Assembly (NCBI RefSeq): GCF_022538115.1
Contig: NZ_JAKZAL010000008.1
Location: 167,575 to 231,574, forward strand
DNA length: 64,000 nt
Direction: 5' to 3'
Source of the DNA: Cognataquiflexum rubidum
Lineage (GTDB): Bacteria > Bacteroidota > Bacteroidia > Cytophagales > Cyclobacteriaceae
Shown: positions 45,414 through 56,300 of the stretch, in pieces
Numbering within the stretch: position 1 is the stretch's first letter
How the letters are laid out: each line of letters opens with the position of its first letter
The notes under the pieces: model-generated
What the model was told of the DNA's origin: nothing
What the model saw: the letters and a program-made list of their open reading frames with translations, nothing else
Databases searched by the model: none
Translations under genes and position numbers: made by a program

Positions 45414-45950
45414 TTATTTTTTCGCCGATTTCCCACTTGCGTCAAGTGCTGATTCCCGAAGTTCAGTTATCAATTTTTCCATTTTGGTATGCCACGCATC
45501 AAACTTTTCCAAAACAGAAGTTACTTGAATGGCACTTTTCTCTTCCTCCAAGGTAGATGATTCATCTTTGTCCTTAGATTTCTTGGATTTTTTCGCCGCC
45601 TTCAATTTATTAGGATCAAAGGACTTCAGTTCTGAAAGCCAATTGTCCTTTTCCATCAACTTACTGAGTTTTTTGCCCTCTTTGATGGGTTTTTTGGAAT
45701 CTGATTTAGAAACTTTAAGGCTATCGATGGTTAGATGCTTTTTCTTAAGTCCTAGTCCATAGATTTCGTTGATTTCTACCAAAAAAGCATCCACAACACC
45801 CTTTAAATGGAACAGAAATGAATATTGATGCGCTTTCTCAATCTCAGAACCGGAAATAGCAGGATTTTTAAGTTCTTCCAGATAAAGTTTCGCATAGTTT
45901 AACCTTGATTCTGTTATTGCCTTCAAAGGGGTATAGTTCTTCATTTTCAT
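45414..45950 (-). CDS. Hypothetical lysine-rich helical protein
   Basis: 178 residues starting MKMKNYTPLK (a second ATG is two codons in). Residues 10-80 are helical (LNYAKLYLEELKNPAISGSE, HLKGVVDAFLVEINEIYG); the middle is very lysine-rich (KLKAAKKSKKSKDKDESS) and probably disordered; the last 45 residues could form a coiled coil. No signal peptide. I do not recognise a family; the N-terminal pattern recalls small DUF6586-type proteins, but weakly. It stands alone with its own terminator. Confidence 0.65.
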   Translation of the reverse strand: MKMKNYTPLKAITESRLNYAKLYLEELKNPAISGSEIEKAHQYSFLFHLKGVVDAFLVEINEIYGLGLKKKHLTIDSLKVSKSDSKKPIKEGKKLSKLMEKDNWLSELKSFDPNKLKAAKKSKKSKDKDESSTLEEEKSAIQVTSVLEKFDAWHTKMEKLITELRESALDASGKSAKK

Positions 45951-46112
45951 TATTAATGTATGTTTTGGTCAAATTTACCTAAAATCAAAAAGCCGAAGTC
46001 CAATGTTAAGTGATATTTTAATATAGGAACAAGAAAGGGTTGATTTGGATTATTTTTTTGTGAAAACCGTCAGGGTAAATGCACCAAAATGACAGCAATT
46101 TGATAACCCTCG

Positions 46113-46128
46113 AATCCAAAGTTGGATT
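46113..46128. promoter_or_regulatory. Inverted repeat upstream of the orphan sigma54-like box
   Basis: AATCCAAAGTTGGATT has perfect 7-bp arms around AG and lies about 70 bp before the GG at 46190. The arms share TCCA/TGGA with palindromes A-D, but the spacing is 2 rather than 5, so binding by the same regulator is doubtful. Confidence 0.3.
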
Positions 46129-46189
46129 GAAATGAAGCATACATTTGTGATAATTCTTCAAAGGTATTTTTTCGTCTGTTCAGGAATTA

Positions 46190-46203
46190 GGCACTGCTTT
46201 TGG
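46190..46203 (+). promoter_or_regulatory. Orphan sigma54-like -24/-12 box
   Basis: GGCACTGCTTTTGG is almost identical to the box at 36155, with GGCAG after it. No convincing coding sequence follows on the plus strand before the convergent phosphatase gene ends at 46438. A small RNA or a decayed gene is possible. The rest of the 45951-46437 gap shows nothing else. Confidence 0.4.
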
Positions 46204-46437
46204 CAGTGTCATTTTTTTTTTACCTGCTATGACTTAAAAATGGTTTGGTTCAAGCCCTTGGTTTTATTTTATTACTTTTTTCAGTATCCAAGAAACCAGG
46301 ATTCCTGCCATAAACAATTTCCAGCCAAATGCACCCCGTCCCATTGTGGAAATATCCTTTCCGAAAATGCACTAAGTGACGATTTGATGGACAATCCATC
46401 GAAAAAAGTAATATGATTACAATTATGATTTAGAGAT

Positions 46438-48276
46438 TTATTCTGGCTGATGGTATTGGTTGACCAGGGATATGATTTTGTGGAATACCTCGGTGTTTTC
46501 ATACACTCCCCTGAATTCGCCTGAATGTGCCCCATAGGCAAAAATCGGCACCATAATCCCGGTGTGATCGTCGCTGTGAAACGCCATTTCCACTTCATTT
46601 CCTGACACTTTTCCCTGTGGCAAACTCAATCCGGCAGTTTCGTGGTCTGCGGTGATGATCAAAAGGGTATTTGGGTTTTGGTCGACATATTGGATCATCC
46701 AACCCACTGCCTCATCAAAATCCAACAATTCGGTGACAACAGTACTCCCACTATTGGCATGTCCGCCCGAATCAATCATGGCAGCTTCCACCATCAGAAA
46801 AAACGGTGATTTTTTCGATTTCAAAAAGCTGATAGCGTTTTTACTGCTTTGTAAAAGGTAATCTTCTCTGCCTTTGGCCATCGTAGGCATCCCGCTGGAA
46901 GAAGCAAAATACCCCACTTTTTCCGCAGGGGAATTCGCGATTTCTCCCATACTTTTCATCATAGTAAAGCCATTTTCTTCCAATTCCTTCAACCTGTCCG
47001 TCCCAAATTGGGTGAAATCCCTTTTTCCTCCTCCGATAAAAAGATCGAGTTTGCTTTCAGGCAAGTATTGGGCTATTTTATCGATGTCGTCCCGTTCGAC
47101 ATGATGCGCATAAAAGGAGGCGGGAGTTGCCCCGGTAAGGTTGTCTGTGGTGATGATTCCACTATTGAAATCATATGAATCGAGGATTTCGGTAATATTC
47201 TGAAGTGCCTTTCCATCTGTTCCTGTTCCCAAAGCCCGGTTATTGGTTTTTTGTCCTGTGGCATAGGCGGTTGCTCCTGCTGCTGAGTCGGTAGTAAAAT
47301 CATCCGCCGCTTGGGTTTTGACAAAACCGATATTTTTGAGTTGCGTGAGGTTCAATTGGTTTCCATTGGCAAACATCCCTGCTGAAATCTGCGCCAATCC
47401 ATTTCCGTCTCCAATCATCATAATGACCCGATCAATTTTATTTTCCACTCCGTCATGGTCGAATTCAGGCTTATAGGTCTCGTGGATTTTTGTACCTACA
47501 AAGATGTTGTTTTCCAGATTTTTGAGATACTGATTTGCCTCATAGGGTTGGTCTGTGTTGATGTAATCTATCCCAAGGTCTGCAAAAGCTTTCCATGCTG
47601 ACTTGCTGTCAGGAGAGGCCCAAAACCTGACCGGCTTGTCAAAAGCGTGTACTTTGGAAATAAAAGACACCAATGAATCCCTTTCGGATTGGACAATTCT
47701 GCCTTTGCCATTCCAAACTGAAAATTGCCTGAAACTCAGACTGACCATTCCAATTTTTTCCCAAGGAAGTCCCGGGCTGAGCACTTTGTTTTGATAATCA
47801 AAGAATAGGTAAGGCGGATAGTTTTTATAATCTTCGGGTTTGGGCCGATTGCCAGAAATAATCAGCTTGAGGCCAGTCTGATTTTGCTCTGAAAAGAGTA
47901 AGTGCTCAAATTCGGAAGCATCTTTTACTATTTGATCCAAGGTAGTATAAGCCTCAGTTTTGCAATCAATCAGCAAGTGAAAGTCAAAGGCATCTATCAT
48001 CCCAAGTGATTTGGCCTTTTGGATAGGTTCGAAATAAAGGGACTTCAAAGTCCGCTCCGTCCGGATACTTTCTGCTTCGTGGGCTGCCATCAATTCCCCT
48101 TTTTGCAAAATCACGTCCACTTCGATCGAAGCACATCCTGCCCCAAAAGCATCCCAAAAAGGCACAGTTCTCAGGTAATCATTGTGGGAGTGGAGCTTGT
48201 AAGTGGGAAGGTCCTGCCCAACTGCCAGCAAAGCAAAGACTGTCGAGGACAGAAGGAGGAAAAATATTTTTTTCAT
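46438..48276 (-). CDS. GDPD-like phosphodiesterase fused to alkaline phosphatase
   Basis: 612 residues from the ATG at 48276, chosen since it gives a clean signal peptide ending LLAVGQ. Residues about 25-265 look like a PLC-like/glycerophosphodiester phosphodiesterase barrel: HSHNDY (H29, H31, N32), IEVDVILQKGELMAAHE. Residues about 285-612 are an alkaline phosphatase: MMIGDGNG, nucleophile Ser in FTTDSAAGATAYATG, and the metal-binding TADHETAG. One exported protein could thus cut a phosphodiester and strip the phosphate. It diverges from the PLC gene across 291 bp, in which no clear promoter could be placed. Confidence 0.88.
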   Translation of the reverse strand: MKKIFFLLLSSTVFALLAVGQDLPTYKLHSHNDYLRTVPFWDAFGAGCASIEVDVILQKGELMAAHEAESIRTERTLKSLYFEPIQKAKSLGMIDAFDFHLLIDCKTEAYTTLDQIVKDASEFEHLLFSEQNQTGLKLIISGNRPKPEDYKNYPPYLFFDYQNKVLSPGLPWEKIGMVSLSFRQFSVWNGKGRIVQSERDSLVSFISKVHAFDKPVRFWASPDSKSAWKAFADLGIDYINTDQPYEANQYLKNLENNIFVGTKIHETYKPEFDHDGVENKIDRVIMMIGDGNGLAQISAGMFANGNQLNLTQLKNIGFVKTQAADDFTTDSAAGATAYATGQKTNNRALGTGTDGKALQNITEILDSYDFNSGIITTDNLTGATPASFYAHHVERDDIDKIAQYLPESKLDLFIGGGKRDFTQFGTDRLKELEENGFTMMKSMGEIANSPAEKVGYFASSSGMPTMAKGREDYLLQSSKNAISFLKSKKSPFFLMVEAAMIDSGGHANSGSTVVTELLDFDEAVGWMIQYVDQNPNTLLIITADHETAGLSLPQGKVSGNEVEMAFHSDDHTGIMVPIFAYGAHSGEFRGVYENTEVFHKIISLVNQYHQPE

Positions 48277-48567
48277 CTTCAAAAGTAAGCAGGGCAACTT
48301 ATCGGATGGCCCTGTTTTTTACCTGTTTTGGTGATTTAACAAAAACATAAACCAAAGTGCCTTTTGGGATAACAATGCCCGAGGTCCGGTTCACCTTTCG
48401 ATCCTTTATTCTTTCTTCAAAAAGTCTATGTTATTGGGTTGGAGTTCCGAATTGACTTGGGCCTTGTAAGATTTCTAAGGAAATGAATGTTAACAATAAG
48501 TTGACATAGAAAACCTGTCCATGATGCCAAAAAGCCCCATCTTGTTTGTTCAAAAACTTTTGAATTG

Positions 48568-49635
48568 ATGAAAAAATTAAGATTGATCTCGCTTGTTTTA
48601 TGCTTTTTGGCATTTGCCGTTGTATCCAAAGCACAGAATCCAAGGTTGAATCAAACCCAAGTTATCGGAAGCCACAACAGTTACAAAAGCGCGATGCCCG
48701 CCCCGATTTTGGAGTATTTACAAAAAATCAATCCCGCTGCTGCGAAAAGTTTGGAATACGAGCATTTGCCGCTTTCAGAGCAATTGGATCTGGGACTTCG
48801 TAACCTGGAATTGGATGTATTTCATGATCCCATGGGAGGAAAATATACCAATCCCAAGTCCCTGGCAATGCTACCCGAAGGGACTATTTTTGACTCCAAA
48901 AAAGAACTGCAGGAGCCCGGATTGAAGCTTTTTCATGTTCAGGATTTGGATGTACAATCCCATCACTTACTTTTCAAAAACGCCCTTTTGGAGTTAAGGG
49001 ACTGGAGTAATAAAAATCCCGATCACCACCCTGTATTTGTCTTGATCAATGCCAAAGACGGACTAGTTCCGATGACTGTTAGCCCACTTTCTTTTTCAGG
49101 TATGGCCTTGGATAGCATCGATTTGGAAGTCAGGACTTACTTGGGAATGGACAAATTGATTACTCCTGATCAGGTTCGAGGTGCGTATGAATCTGTCGAA
49201 AAGGCTGTCCTGGCAGGCAACTGGCCGGAAATGGATGCTGCAAGAGGCAAGTTTCTCTTTGTGCTGGATGAAAGCGAAGAGAAAATCCGTCGTTACCTAA
49301 CCCAAAAACCAGGACTAAAAAATGCCGTGCTCTTCGTCAATCTGAAAGAAGGAAACCCGGAAGCTGGCTTTAGAATCATCAATGATCCTATCTCCAATGA
49401 GACCTACATTCAAGAACTTGTAACAAAAGGCTACATCATTCGAACTCGCGCCGACTCCGATACCAAAGAAGCCCGAACAGGAGACTATACCAAGTTCGAA
49501 AAAGCGAAAGCCTCCGGCGCTCAGGTAATTTCCACCGATTATTACATGCCTTCACGTCTTTTCCCATCGGACTATTCGGTGAGTTTTGAAAACAAAACTT
49601 TTGAGAGAACAAACCCTATTTTAATTCAAAAGTGA
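48568..49635 (+). CDS. Calcium-dependent phosphoinositide phospholipase C (PI-PLC-C1 type)
   Basis: 355 residues from the ATG at 48568 (a TTG directly upstream is in frame). Signal peptide ending VVSKAQ. PI-PLC motifs: TQVIGSHNSYK with first catalytic His, LRNLELDVFHDPMGG with Ca ligands, FHVQDLDVQSHH with the second catalytic His, VFVLINAKDG, and ISTDYYMPSRL near the end. It should cleave inositol phospholipids or similar phosphodiesters outside the cytoplasm. The following gene overlaps it by 4 bp. Confidence 0.88.
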   Translation: MKKLRLISLVLCFLAFAVVSKAQNPRLNQTQVIGSHNSYKSAMPAPILEYLQKINPAAAKSLEYEHLPLSEQLDLGLRNLELDVFHDPMGGKYTNPKSLAMLPEGTIFDSKKELQEPGLKLFHVQDLDVQSHHLLFKNALLELRDWSNKNPDHHPVFVLINAKDGLVPMTVSPLSFSGMALDSIDLEVRTYLGMDKLITPDQVRGAYESVEKAVLAGNWPEMDAARGKFLFVLDESEEKIRRYLTQKPGLKNAVLFVNLKEGNPEAGFRIINDPISNETYIQELVTKGYIIRTRADSDTKEARTGDYTKFEKAKASGAQVISTDYYMPSRLFPSDYSVSFENKTFERTNPILIQK

Positions 49636-51458
49636 ATTACTCCAAGCTCATTCCTGCACTAATAGGTGTAGGTATTATGTATTCTTGGCCTCGGGTGCCG
49701 CTTTTGGCCCAATCTGGAAGTGAGGCTAAAGTGGCTTTTCTAGCTGATATCCATTTGCAGGATGTTTATGGGGACTTTCAGTCGGATGATTTCAAAGGGG
49801 TAATCAATCCGAAAACCGGCAAGCATGCGACTATCCGCACCATGGAAAGTCAGCTAAATTCTACCCGCCTTTTCAATGAAAATTACTTTGCGCTTTTAGC
49901 GGCATTAGAGGATTTGCGAAAGCGAGGAATCAAGCTTGTCGCACTTCCGGGTGACTACACGGATGACGGTCAGCCGATGAATATTTTGGCCTTGAAAAGA
50001 ATTCTTCAGGATTATTCAGACCGGTACGGCATGCGCTTTTTCATCACGACGGGAAATCACGATCCAGTTTCGCCTTTTGGCGGACCTGATGGTAAATCAG
50101 ATTTCATGGGAGAAAATGGGCAAAATCAGGCGGTATCGAGTGAACCTAAAAATGATAACAAGGAAGTTGCGGTAAGTTCCGAGATGAAGAATTGGGGCTA
50201 TTTTGAAATCTGTGAGGAATTGAAAGGCTTTGGATTCAATCCCGGAGCACAAGATATTTTTTGGACACATCCATTTATGACCTTTGATTACGAAGGGTAT
50301 GATTTTCATAAAGTCAGCGCGGAATCATCCATCCGCGCGCGACTTTTCCCAGATCCCAAATCAGGATGGATGCTTCCGGATGCCAGCTATCTCGTTGAGC
50401 CTGTAGAAGGACTTTGGCTTTTGGCCATTGATGGCAATGTCTATACTTATTCCGGTGATGCGAATCAACCGGATTCCACCGCTTGGAGAGGATCCGGTAT
50501 CGGCTTCAACTTAGCTTCGAAAACAAAACAGCATCAACTCGAGTGGATCAAAAAGATCAGTGAAGAAGCTGAAAAGCGTGGAAAAACGCTGGTTTCCTTT
50601 AGTCATTATCCCCTCACGGATTTTCATGAAGGAGCTTCTACAGAAATGAAAAAACTCTTTGGTATTAGTAATTTTCAATTAAGTCGCGTTCCTGAAAAGA
50701 ATGTATCCCAACTCTATGCAGCCGCAGGTATCCGGGTGCATTTCGCAGGTCACATGCACATCAACGACACAGGAAAGCAAGACGAAAATTCAAATGGGCA
50801 GCTGGTAAACATTCAGGTACCGTCTTTAGCAGCCTTTCCTCCGGCATACAAAATCATGAAACTTGAATCAGATAAATCTATGGAAGTACAAACTCATCTT
50901 TTGCAGAAAGTAGACCGATTTGACGAGTTTTTCGATCTCTACAAAATGGAACATCAGTGGCTAAGTCAGAAAACTGGTGCTACAAACTGGAATCTGAAGG
51001 TATTGGACGCGGTCGATTATGTGGAATTTACCCAGCTTCACCTTCAGGAATTGATCCGTTTGCGGTTTTTGAAATCCGATTGGCCGACCGATTTGGGAAT
51101 TTTGGTGAATGGAATCACCCACCCCCAACTTCAAGAGTGGATTGATTCTCCGGCGGATCTAAAAGGAGAACTTCTGAACGCCATTTTAGAATCTATCGAA
51201 AGCACTCACCATAAAGGTGATTTAATGGAGGATTTTTACTTAATCAAAAATGGAGGTGACCTTGGAAGTTATAAAATCCCAATGGCACGAATGGCGGTAT
51301 ACCAAAGCTTGCACAAGAGAAATCTCAAAACAGGAAACGTATCTTTGAATGCTCAATTCTCGGATTTTCTGGAAATTTTCGGGAGGCTTTGCAATGGTCT
51401 TCCTTCTGATGATTTCTCTATTGATCTTCGGGATTTGAGCGTGAAAAAGGTTGACTAG
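49632..51458 (+). CDS. Secreted calcineurin-like metallophosphoesterase
   Basis: 608 residues starting at GTG 49632, overlapping the PLC stop by 4 bp (GTGA). Signal-like N-terminus ending VPLLAQ. All metallophosphoesterase motifs are present: FLADIHLQD, LPGDYTDDG, TTGNHDP, FSHYPL and FAGHMHIND. The C-terminal 200 residues are helical and unassigned. It probably acts on phosphomonoesters or diesters released by the PLC of the same operon. Confidence 0.88.
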   Translation: MNYSKLIPALIGVGIMYSWPRVPLLAQSGSEAKVAFLADIHLQDVYGDFQSDDFKGVINPKTGKHATIRTMESQLNSTRLFNENYFALLAALEDLRKRGIKLVALPGDYTDDGQPMNILALKRILQDYSDRYGMRFFITTGNHDPVSPFGGPDGKSDFMGENGQNQAVSSEPKNDNKEVAVSSEMKNWGYFEICEELKGFGFNPGAQDIFWTHPFMTFDYEGYDFHKVSAESSIRARLFPDPKSGWMLPDASYLVEPVEGLWLLAIDGNVYTYSGDANQPDSTAWRGSGIGFNLASKTKQHQLEWIKKISEEAEKRGKTLVSFSHYPLTDFHEGASTEMKKLFGISNFQLSRVPEKNVSQLYAAAGIRVHFAGHMHINDTGKQDENSNGQLVNIQVPSLAAFPPAYKIMKLESDKSMEVQTHLLQKVDRFDEFFDLYKMEHQWLSQKTGATNWNLKVLDAVDYVEFTQLHLQELIRLRFLKSDWPTDLGILVNGITHPQLQEWIDSPADLKGELLNAILESIESTHHKGDLMEDFYLIKNGGDLGSYKIPMARMAVYQSLHKRNLKTGNVSLNAQFSDFLEIFGRLCNGLPSDDFSIDLRDLSVKKVD

Positions 51459-51519
51459 GATTCTTAATTTAACTTACAATCCGTCGGTAACTGTTTAGAG
51501 ATTGGTAATTAAAGAATGA

Positions 51520-51550
51520 AAAAAGCCGAACGAATCCGTTCGGCTTTTTG
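51520..51550. terminator. Bidirectional terminator
   Basis: Stem GCCGAACG (51525-51532) / CGTTCGGC (51537-51544) with A runs on the left and T on the right. It lies between the convergent phosphoesterase gene and susD gene and can serve both. Confidence 0.9.
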
Positions 51551-51575
51551 GTCATATAATACCACTTGAGAATTT

Positions 51576-53321
51576 TTAGTATCCGGGATTTTGTTCAAGG
51601 AATCCGGGAATGTTGGAAGCTCCGTCTATCGCTCGCTGAGGAATCGGGAACAATCTTTTGTTGACATCACTGTCAGTCTTTTCGGTCCAGCTATCCTCAT
51701 ATTTTCCAAATCTGATTTGGTAAATTCTTCTCAGACCTTCCCAGTATAGTTCAAATCCAGATTCACGGAAAAGAATATCCAAATCAATAGAATTCAGTGG
51801 AGCTGGAGTTTGGGCAGGACGTGCATTTCTAGAAGTTCTCAGCGTGTTGATATCGGCAAGAGCTCCAGGATTATCGCCTTTTCTCAATTTGGCTTCAGCA
51901 CGCATCAGATATACTTCGCCTAATCTGAGCAGAACGATATCCACACTACTGTTGCTGCAGCAGTTTGGAGCAGTTCTGCTAAATTGATATTTAGAAAATC
52001 GGTGACCTGTATTGTGAAGACTTCCTTGATTGGTGAAATCTACCTGGAAGGTGTGATCCACATAGCGAATGTTTGAACCGCTGCTTCTTCTGTTGATCAC
52101 CGGGTAGATTCTCACCTTACCATCCGGACACTTCAATATGTTCCCACTCGCATCTTTTCTTGGTCCCCAGATGACATTTCGAAGGATTCCTCTATCCATT
52201 TCAAATAGTAATGGATCTACGCAATAATAATGATCTGCGTCATTGGTGGGGTTTATGCCAGTAAGGTCTCTGAGGTTTTCAGGAACGATCGTTTTCTCCT
52301 GAAAAAAACGGGCATCAGCGTCGGCTGGATCCACATCTCCATAGGCGTCGTACCAAGTCTGAACGAAGTCCGGAGTGGCCGCAACTGCATCTGTACCTCT
52401 CGTATTGGGAAATTCCGGTCTTGGGACTTGATCCCCGGAAATAGACCAATATTGCCATCTGCTGTGTTCGGTCTGAAGTACCCCTCTCTGATCAAGTGAA
52501 AATATAATTTCCTTATTTGTAACATTATTATCATTGAACAAGTCAAAGTATTCCGGTGACAGAGAATAGCCTCCGTTGATGACATTGTCAGTATATCGAA
52601 TCACTTTGTCCATGTCTTCCACTCTGAAATTGGGCGTTCCATATGGATCTCGATATACAGCAGCATTCAAATAAAGACGGGCCAACAATGCCTCAACTGC
52701 ATGCTTGTTCATTCTACCGGGAACACTGTTACTGCTGATCACATCAACTACTGAAAGGAGCTCCGACTCGAGATAATCAATAGCTTCTTGTCTTCTAAGG
52801 ATCTCTGATTGCTGGTTAGACCGTTCCTTTCTGAAAACAAGTCCCCAGTTGTCCAGAGCCATCATGTTTAGGTATGCCTTAATCGCAATCATTTCGTAAA
52901 GTGGATTTTGGGCGCTCGGATTTCCATTTTGCACTTCCAATCCCAATTGCTCTTCCGCTGCTACTGCTCTGGACAAGGTCAGGGTAACAAAAGTCCAAGT
53001 ATCCCCCACCAAGCTATTTCCAGGGGTCATCAGATGCTGGTGTACGGCAATAAATTTACCTCCGTCAAACCAGTCCGTACCACCTCGATAGGGAAGGATT
53101 CCTTCATCAGATGCGACTTCCTGAAGCCCAAAATTGGTCGTGTGAAGCCATACTTGACGCATCATGCCATATACCGGAGCTATGGACCCACTCACAATTT
53201 CCGCTTGACCCGTTCCTGTCAGTGACTCATCGAGGATTTCTTCCTCCAATGTTGTGCAGCTTAGAAAAGCGAGAAAAAAAGCGACTGTTGTTATTATTTT
53301 GCTAAAACTTATAGTTTTCAT
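51576..53321 (-). CDS. SusD/RagB-family nutrient-binding lipoprotein
   Basis: 581 residues from the ATG at 53321, lipoprotein signal LAFLSC. Classic RagB/SusD features: TPR-like N-terminal helices (RAVAAEEQLG, MIAIKAYLNMMALDNWG), VEALLARLYLNAAVYRD, the LLRLGEVYLMRAEAKLRKGD motif, INTLRTSRNA, and the C-terminal LFPIPQRAID … NPGY. Partner of the SusC encoded 64 bp upstream. Convergence with the PLC/phosphoesterase operon suggests phospholipid or inositol-phosphate ligands; that is inference. Confidence 0.95.
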   Translation of the reverse strand: MKTISFSKIITTVAFFLAFLSCTTLEEEILDESLTGTGQAEIVSGSIAPVYGMMRQVWLHTTNFGLQEVASDEGILPYRGGTDWFDGGKFIAVHQHLMTPGNSLVGDTWTFVTLTLSRAVAAEEQLGLEVQNGNPSAQNPLYEMIAIKAYLNMMALDNWGLVFRKERSNQQSEILRRQEAIDYLESELLSVVDVISSNSVPGRMNKHAVEALLARLYLNAAVYRDPYGTPNFRVEDMDKVIRYTDNVINGGYSLSPEYFDLFNDNNVTNKEIIFSLDQRGVLQTEHSRWQYWSISGDQVPRPEFPNTRGTDAVAATPDFVQTWYDAYGDVDPADADARFFQEKTIVPENLRDLTGINPTNDADHYYCVDPLLFEMDRGILRNVIWGPRKDASGNILKCPDGKVRIYPVINRRSSGSNIRYVDHTFQVDFTNQGSLHNTGHRFSKYQFSRTAPNCCSNSSVDIVLLRLGEVYLMRAEAKLRKGDNPGALADINTLRTSRNARPAQTPAPLNSIDLDILFRESGFELYWEGLRRIYQIRFGKYEDSWTEKTDSDVNKRLFPIPQRAIDGASNIPGFLEQNPGY

Positions 53322-53385
53322 ATGATTATATTTTTATTGGAGGCCACAAGGAATCTCACATGGGAAATGATTATCTACAGGTTCT

Positions 53386-56300
53386 TTAAAAGGTTAAATT
53401 CAGGTTGACCATGTAGGTCCTAGCCATAGGGTAAGTGAATCGATCGATACCAAAGGTTTGAATTCCTGCAGAAGTTGCTCCCGTATTCACTTCCGGGTCA
53501 AATCCAGAATAGTTTGTAATCACAAACAAGTTTTGACCGGTAAGAGCAATCCTGATATTTTGAAAGGCATTTCCCATTCCTAGCCTATCTGGGCTTATAT
53601 TATATGCCATCGTGGCATTGTTCAATCTCAAGTAGGATCCACTCTCCAGGAATCGGGTAGAGACCGTATTGGCATTGTTAAAGGATTCGTTGGGGAATTG
53701 GACTGCAAAATCCGTGGTGTTGTTGGATCTGGAAAGTTGAGACTTAGTGAAGAGAGACATAGTCGTATGATTGTAGATCTCATTTCCTGCGCCTCCGTTG
53801 AAATTCATTCCAAAGTCAAAATTCTTGTACCTTAGGTTAGTGCTGAAACCATAAATCACCTTGGGGATCGCACTACCTACTACGCTCCGGTCATTGTCCA
53901 AGATTGCACCGTCACCGTTGATATCCACAAATCTGTTTAGTCCATCTTCTCCGATTCCATCAAACTGAAGCATGTAAAATGCGCCGATCGGCTGATTGTT
54001 GATGTAACCGTTGATGGTTGCTCCAGTTTGACCGGCACCTTGAGCCTGACCTGTTGTTAATACCGCAAAAGGGGAATCTCTTACTTCGTTTTGTATCAAA
54101 GTGATATTACCACTTATTACATAAGAAAAGGCTTGCTGCGGCTTGCTGTTGTAATTCAAGGCCAATTCGATTCCACTGTTGTGAATCTCCATACTCTCGA
54201 TGTTATCCCAGAAAGTAGAGGTAGGCTGAATCGGATCGGCTGGAACTACTTCTAAAAGGATGTTAGAGGATACTTTGTTGAAATAATCCATAGTACCGGT
54301 CAATCGATAATTTAAAATAGCAAAGTCGATTCCCGCATTAAATTGGGTAGATACTTCCCATTGTAAGTCAGGGTTTGCCAATCGGGTAAAAACAATCCCA
54401 TACGGGTAGTCGTCCAAAGTCCTTCCCTGGGTATCGATAGGGTAAGTATTGAGACTGCCAGCTCCGGTGGCTAATCGATCCTCTGAGAAACTTGCTTGGG
54501 TAATCTTGGATGGAATTTCCTGATTTCCGGTTTGTCCCCAGCTGGTACGAACTTTCAGGTTGTCAAAAAACGAGTTGGCCATAAAGTCTTCTTTCGTCAC
54601 ATTCCAGCCCAAAGCAAAAGAAGGAAAGTAGCCATATTTGTTATTGTCTCCGAACTTGGAAGAACCATCTGCACGGATTGTAGCCGTAAACAAATACTTC
54701 TCATCATAGACATAATTTAATCGGCCAAAGAAGGATTGTAATTCATTCCGAACCCCTGAAGCGCTTATCGTGGTCGGAAATTCACTGGTGCTGTTTTGAT
54801 CCTGAAATCTAGGTTCGATATTGTTAGCTGCAAATCCTCTGGCGGAAGTACCTCTGAATTCGTCCAAAAATGTCTGGTAAGAATGACCTGCCAGTGCAGT
54901 GAAATTGTGCTTGGCTTTACCCCAATTATAGGTTAGGGTATTTTCTACCAGACTATTGGTATTGGCAGAAATCAATTGATCCAAACTACCATTTGCCACA
55001 TTGGACTCATTTACAACTTCGGTGAACGGCTTATACTGTACATATCTATTGGTAGTGGAATAATCCACCCCAAGATTTAACTTATAAGTAAGGCCTTCTA
55101 TGATTTCGAAAGAGGGAGATATGGTACCCAAGATCCGGTTGTTTGCGGCATTATCGCTGTAGAGCTGATTTCGCTTGATCGGATTCAAGGCATTGGTATT
55201 GAGCAAGGTAGGTTCACCATCCGTTAAGGCAGGAATCGTGGGATTCAAGTTAAGCATATCACTGATGGTAGATTCGATGCTTGGCCGGAGATTTTCAGTA
55301 TAGGAGGCTGTCAGATTGTAGTCTATGATTAACCTTCCCTCAAAAGCTTTCTGATTCATGTTCAGTTTACCGGAATAGCGCTTTAAATTGCTATTCTTCA
55401 AAATGCCTTCCTTGTCTAGATAGCCAAGGGAAGCGAAATAGGAAAATTTCTCGCTGTTTGCTCCGCTCATGGATAAACTGTAATCCTGAGAGAACCCTGT
55501 TTGGGTCAATTCATCTTGCCAACGGGTATTTCCGTCGAAATCCTCCAAATTGCCACCTACTGCCACTACTTGGCGTCGAAACTCATCTGCCTCGAAAACG
55601 TCAATTTGATTGGCCATCGAAGACCATGCAGTAGATGCTGACAAGTTTACCTGAGAAGTTCCGGCTTTACCTTTCTTTGTAGTAATTACAATGACCCCAT
55701 TGGATGCTCTGGAGCCATAAAGGGCCGTGGCACTAGCATCCTTTAACACATCGATACTTTCGATATCATTAGGATTTAAGAAGTTGAGCGGATTGGAAGC
55801 GATTCCTGTGTCGGAATTATCCAACAAAAAGCCATCAAGAACATAAAGTGGCTGTGTTCCTGAGCGCAAACTTCCGATTCCCCGGATGATTACATTCTGA
55901 TTTGCCCCGGGTTCCCCACTGACTGAGGTAACATTCACTCCGGCAACTTTCCCCTGCAAAAGATCTACAGGATTGGCAATTATTCCCCGGTTGAAATCTT
56001 CATTTTTTAAAGAACCAATGGAGCCAGTCACATCTGATCTTTTTTGTGTACCATATCCTACCACAACAAACTCATTAAGCTGAGAATCGTCGAGTTGCAT
56101 TTGGATCGATAGTACTGATTGTCCTTTGATGGGAACTTCCATAGTAGTATATCCCAAATAAGAAACCACAAGGATTGCATCATTGGGCACATCGATTGAA
56201 AATTTCCCATCTAGATCTGAAATGGTTCCGGTAGTCGTTCCTTTGACAAGAAGTGCTGCACCTGGCAACGGCGCTCCTGTCTCATCTTTAACAGTTCCTG

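Noticed and set aside
46132..46416. 94-codon frame just around the orphan sigma54-like box
   Set aside because: It starts upstream of the box, has a Phe/Cys/His-rich composition unlike a real protein, and ends in an A/T tract. The box is therefore treated as orphan.
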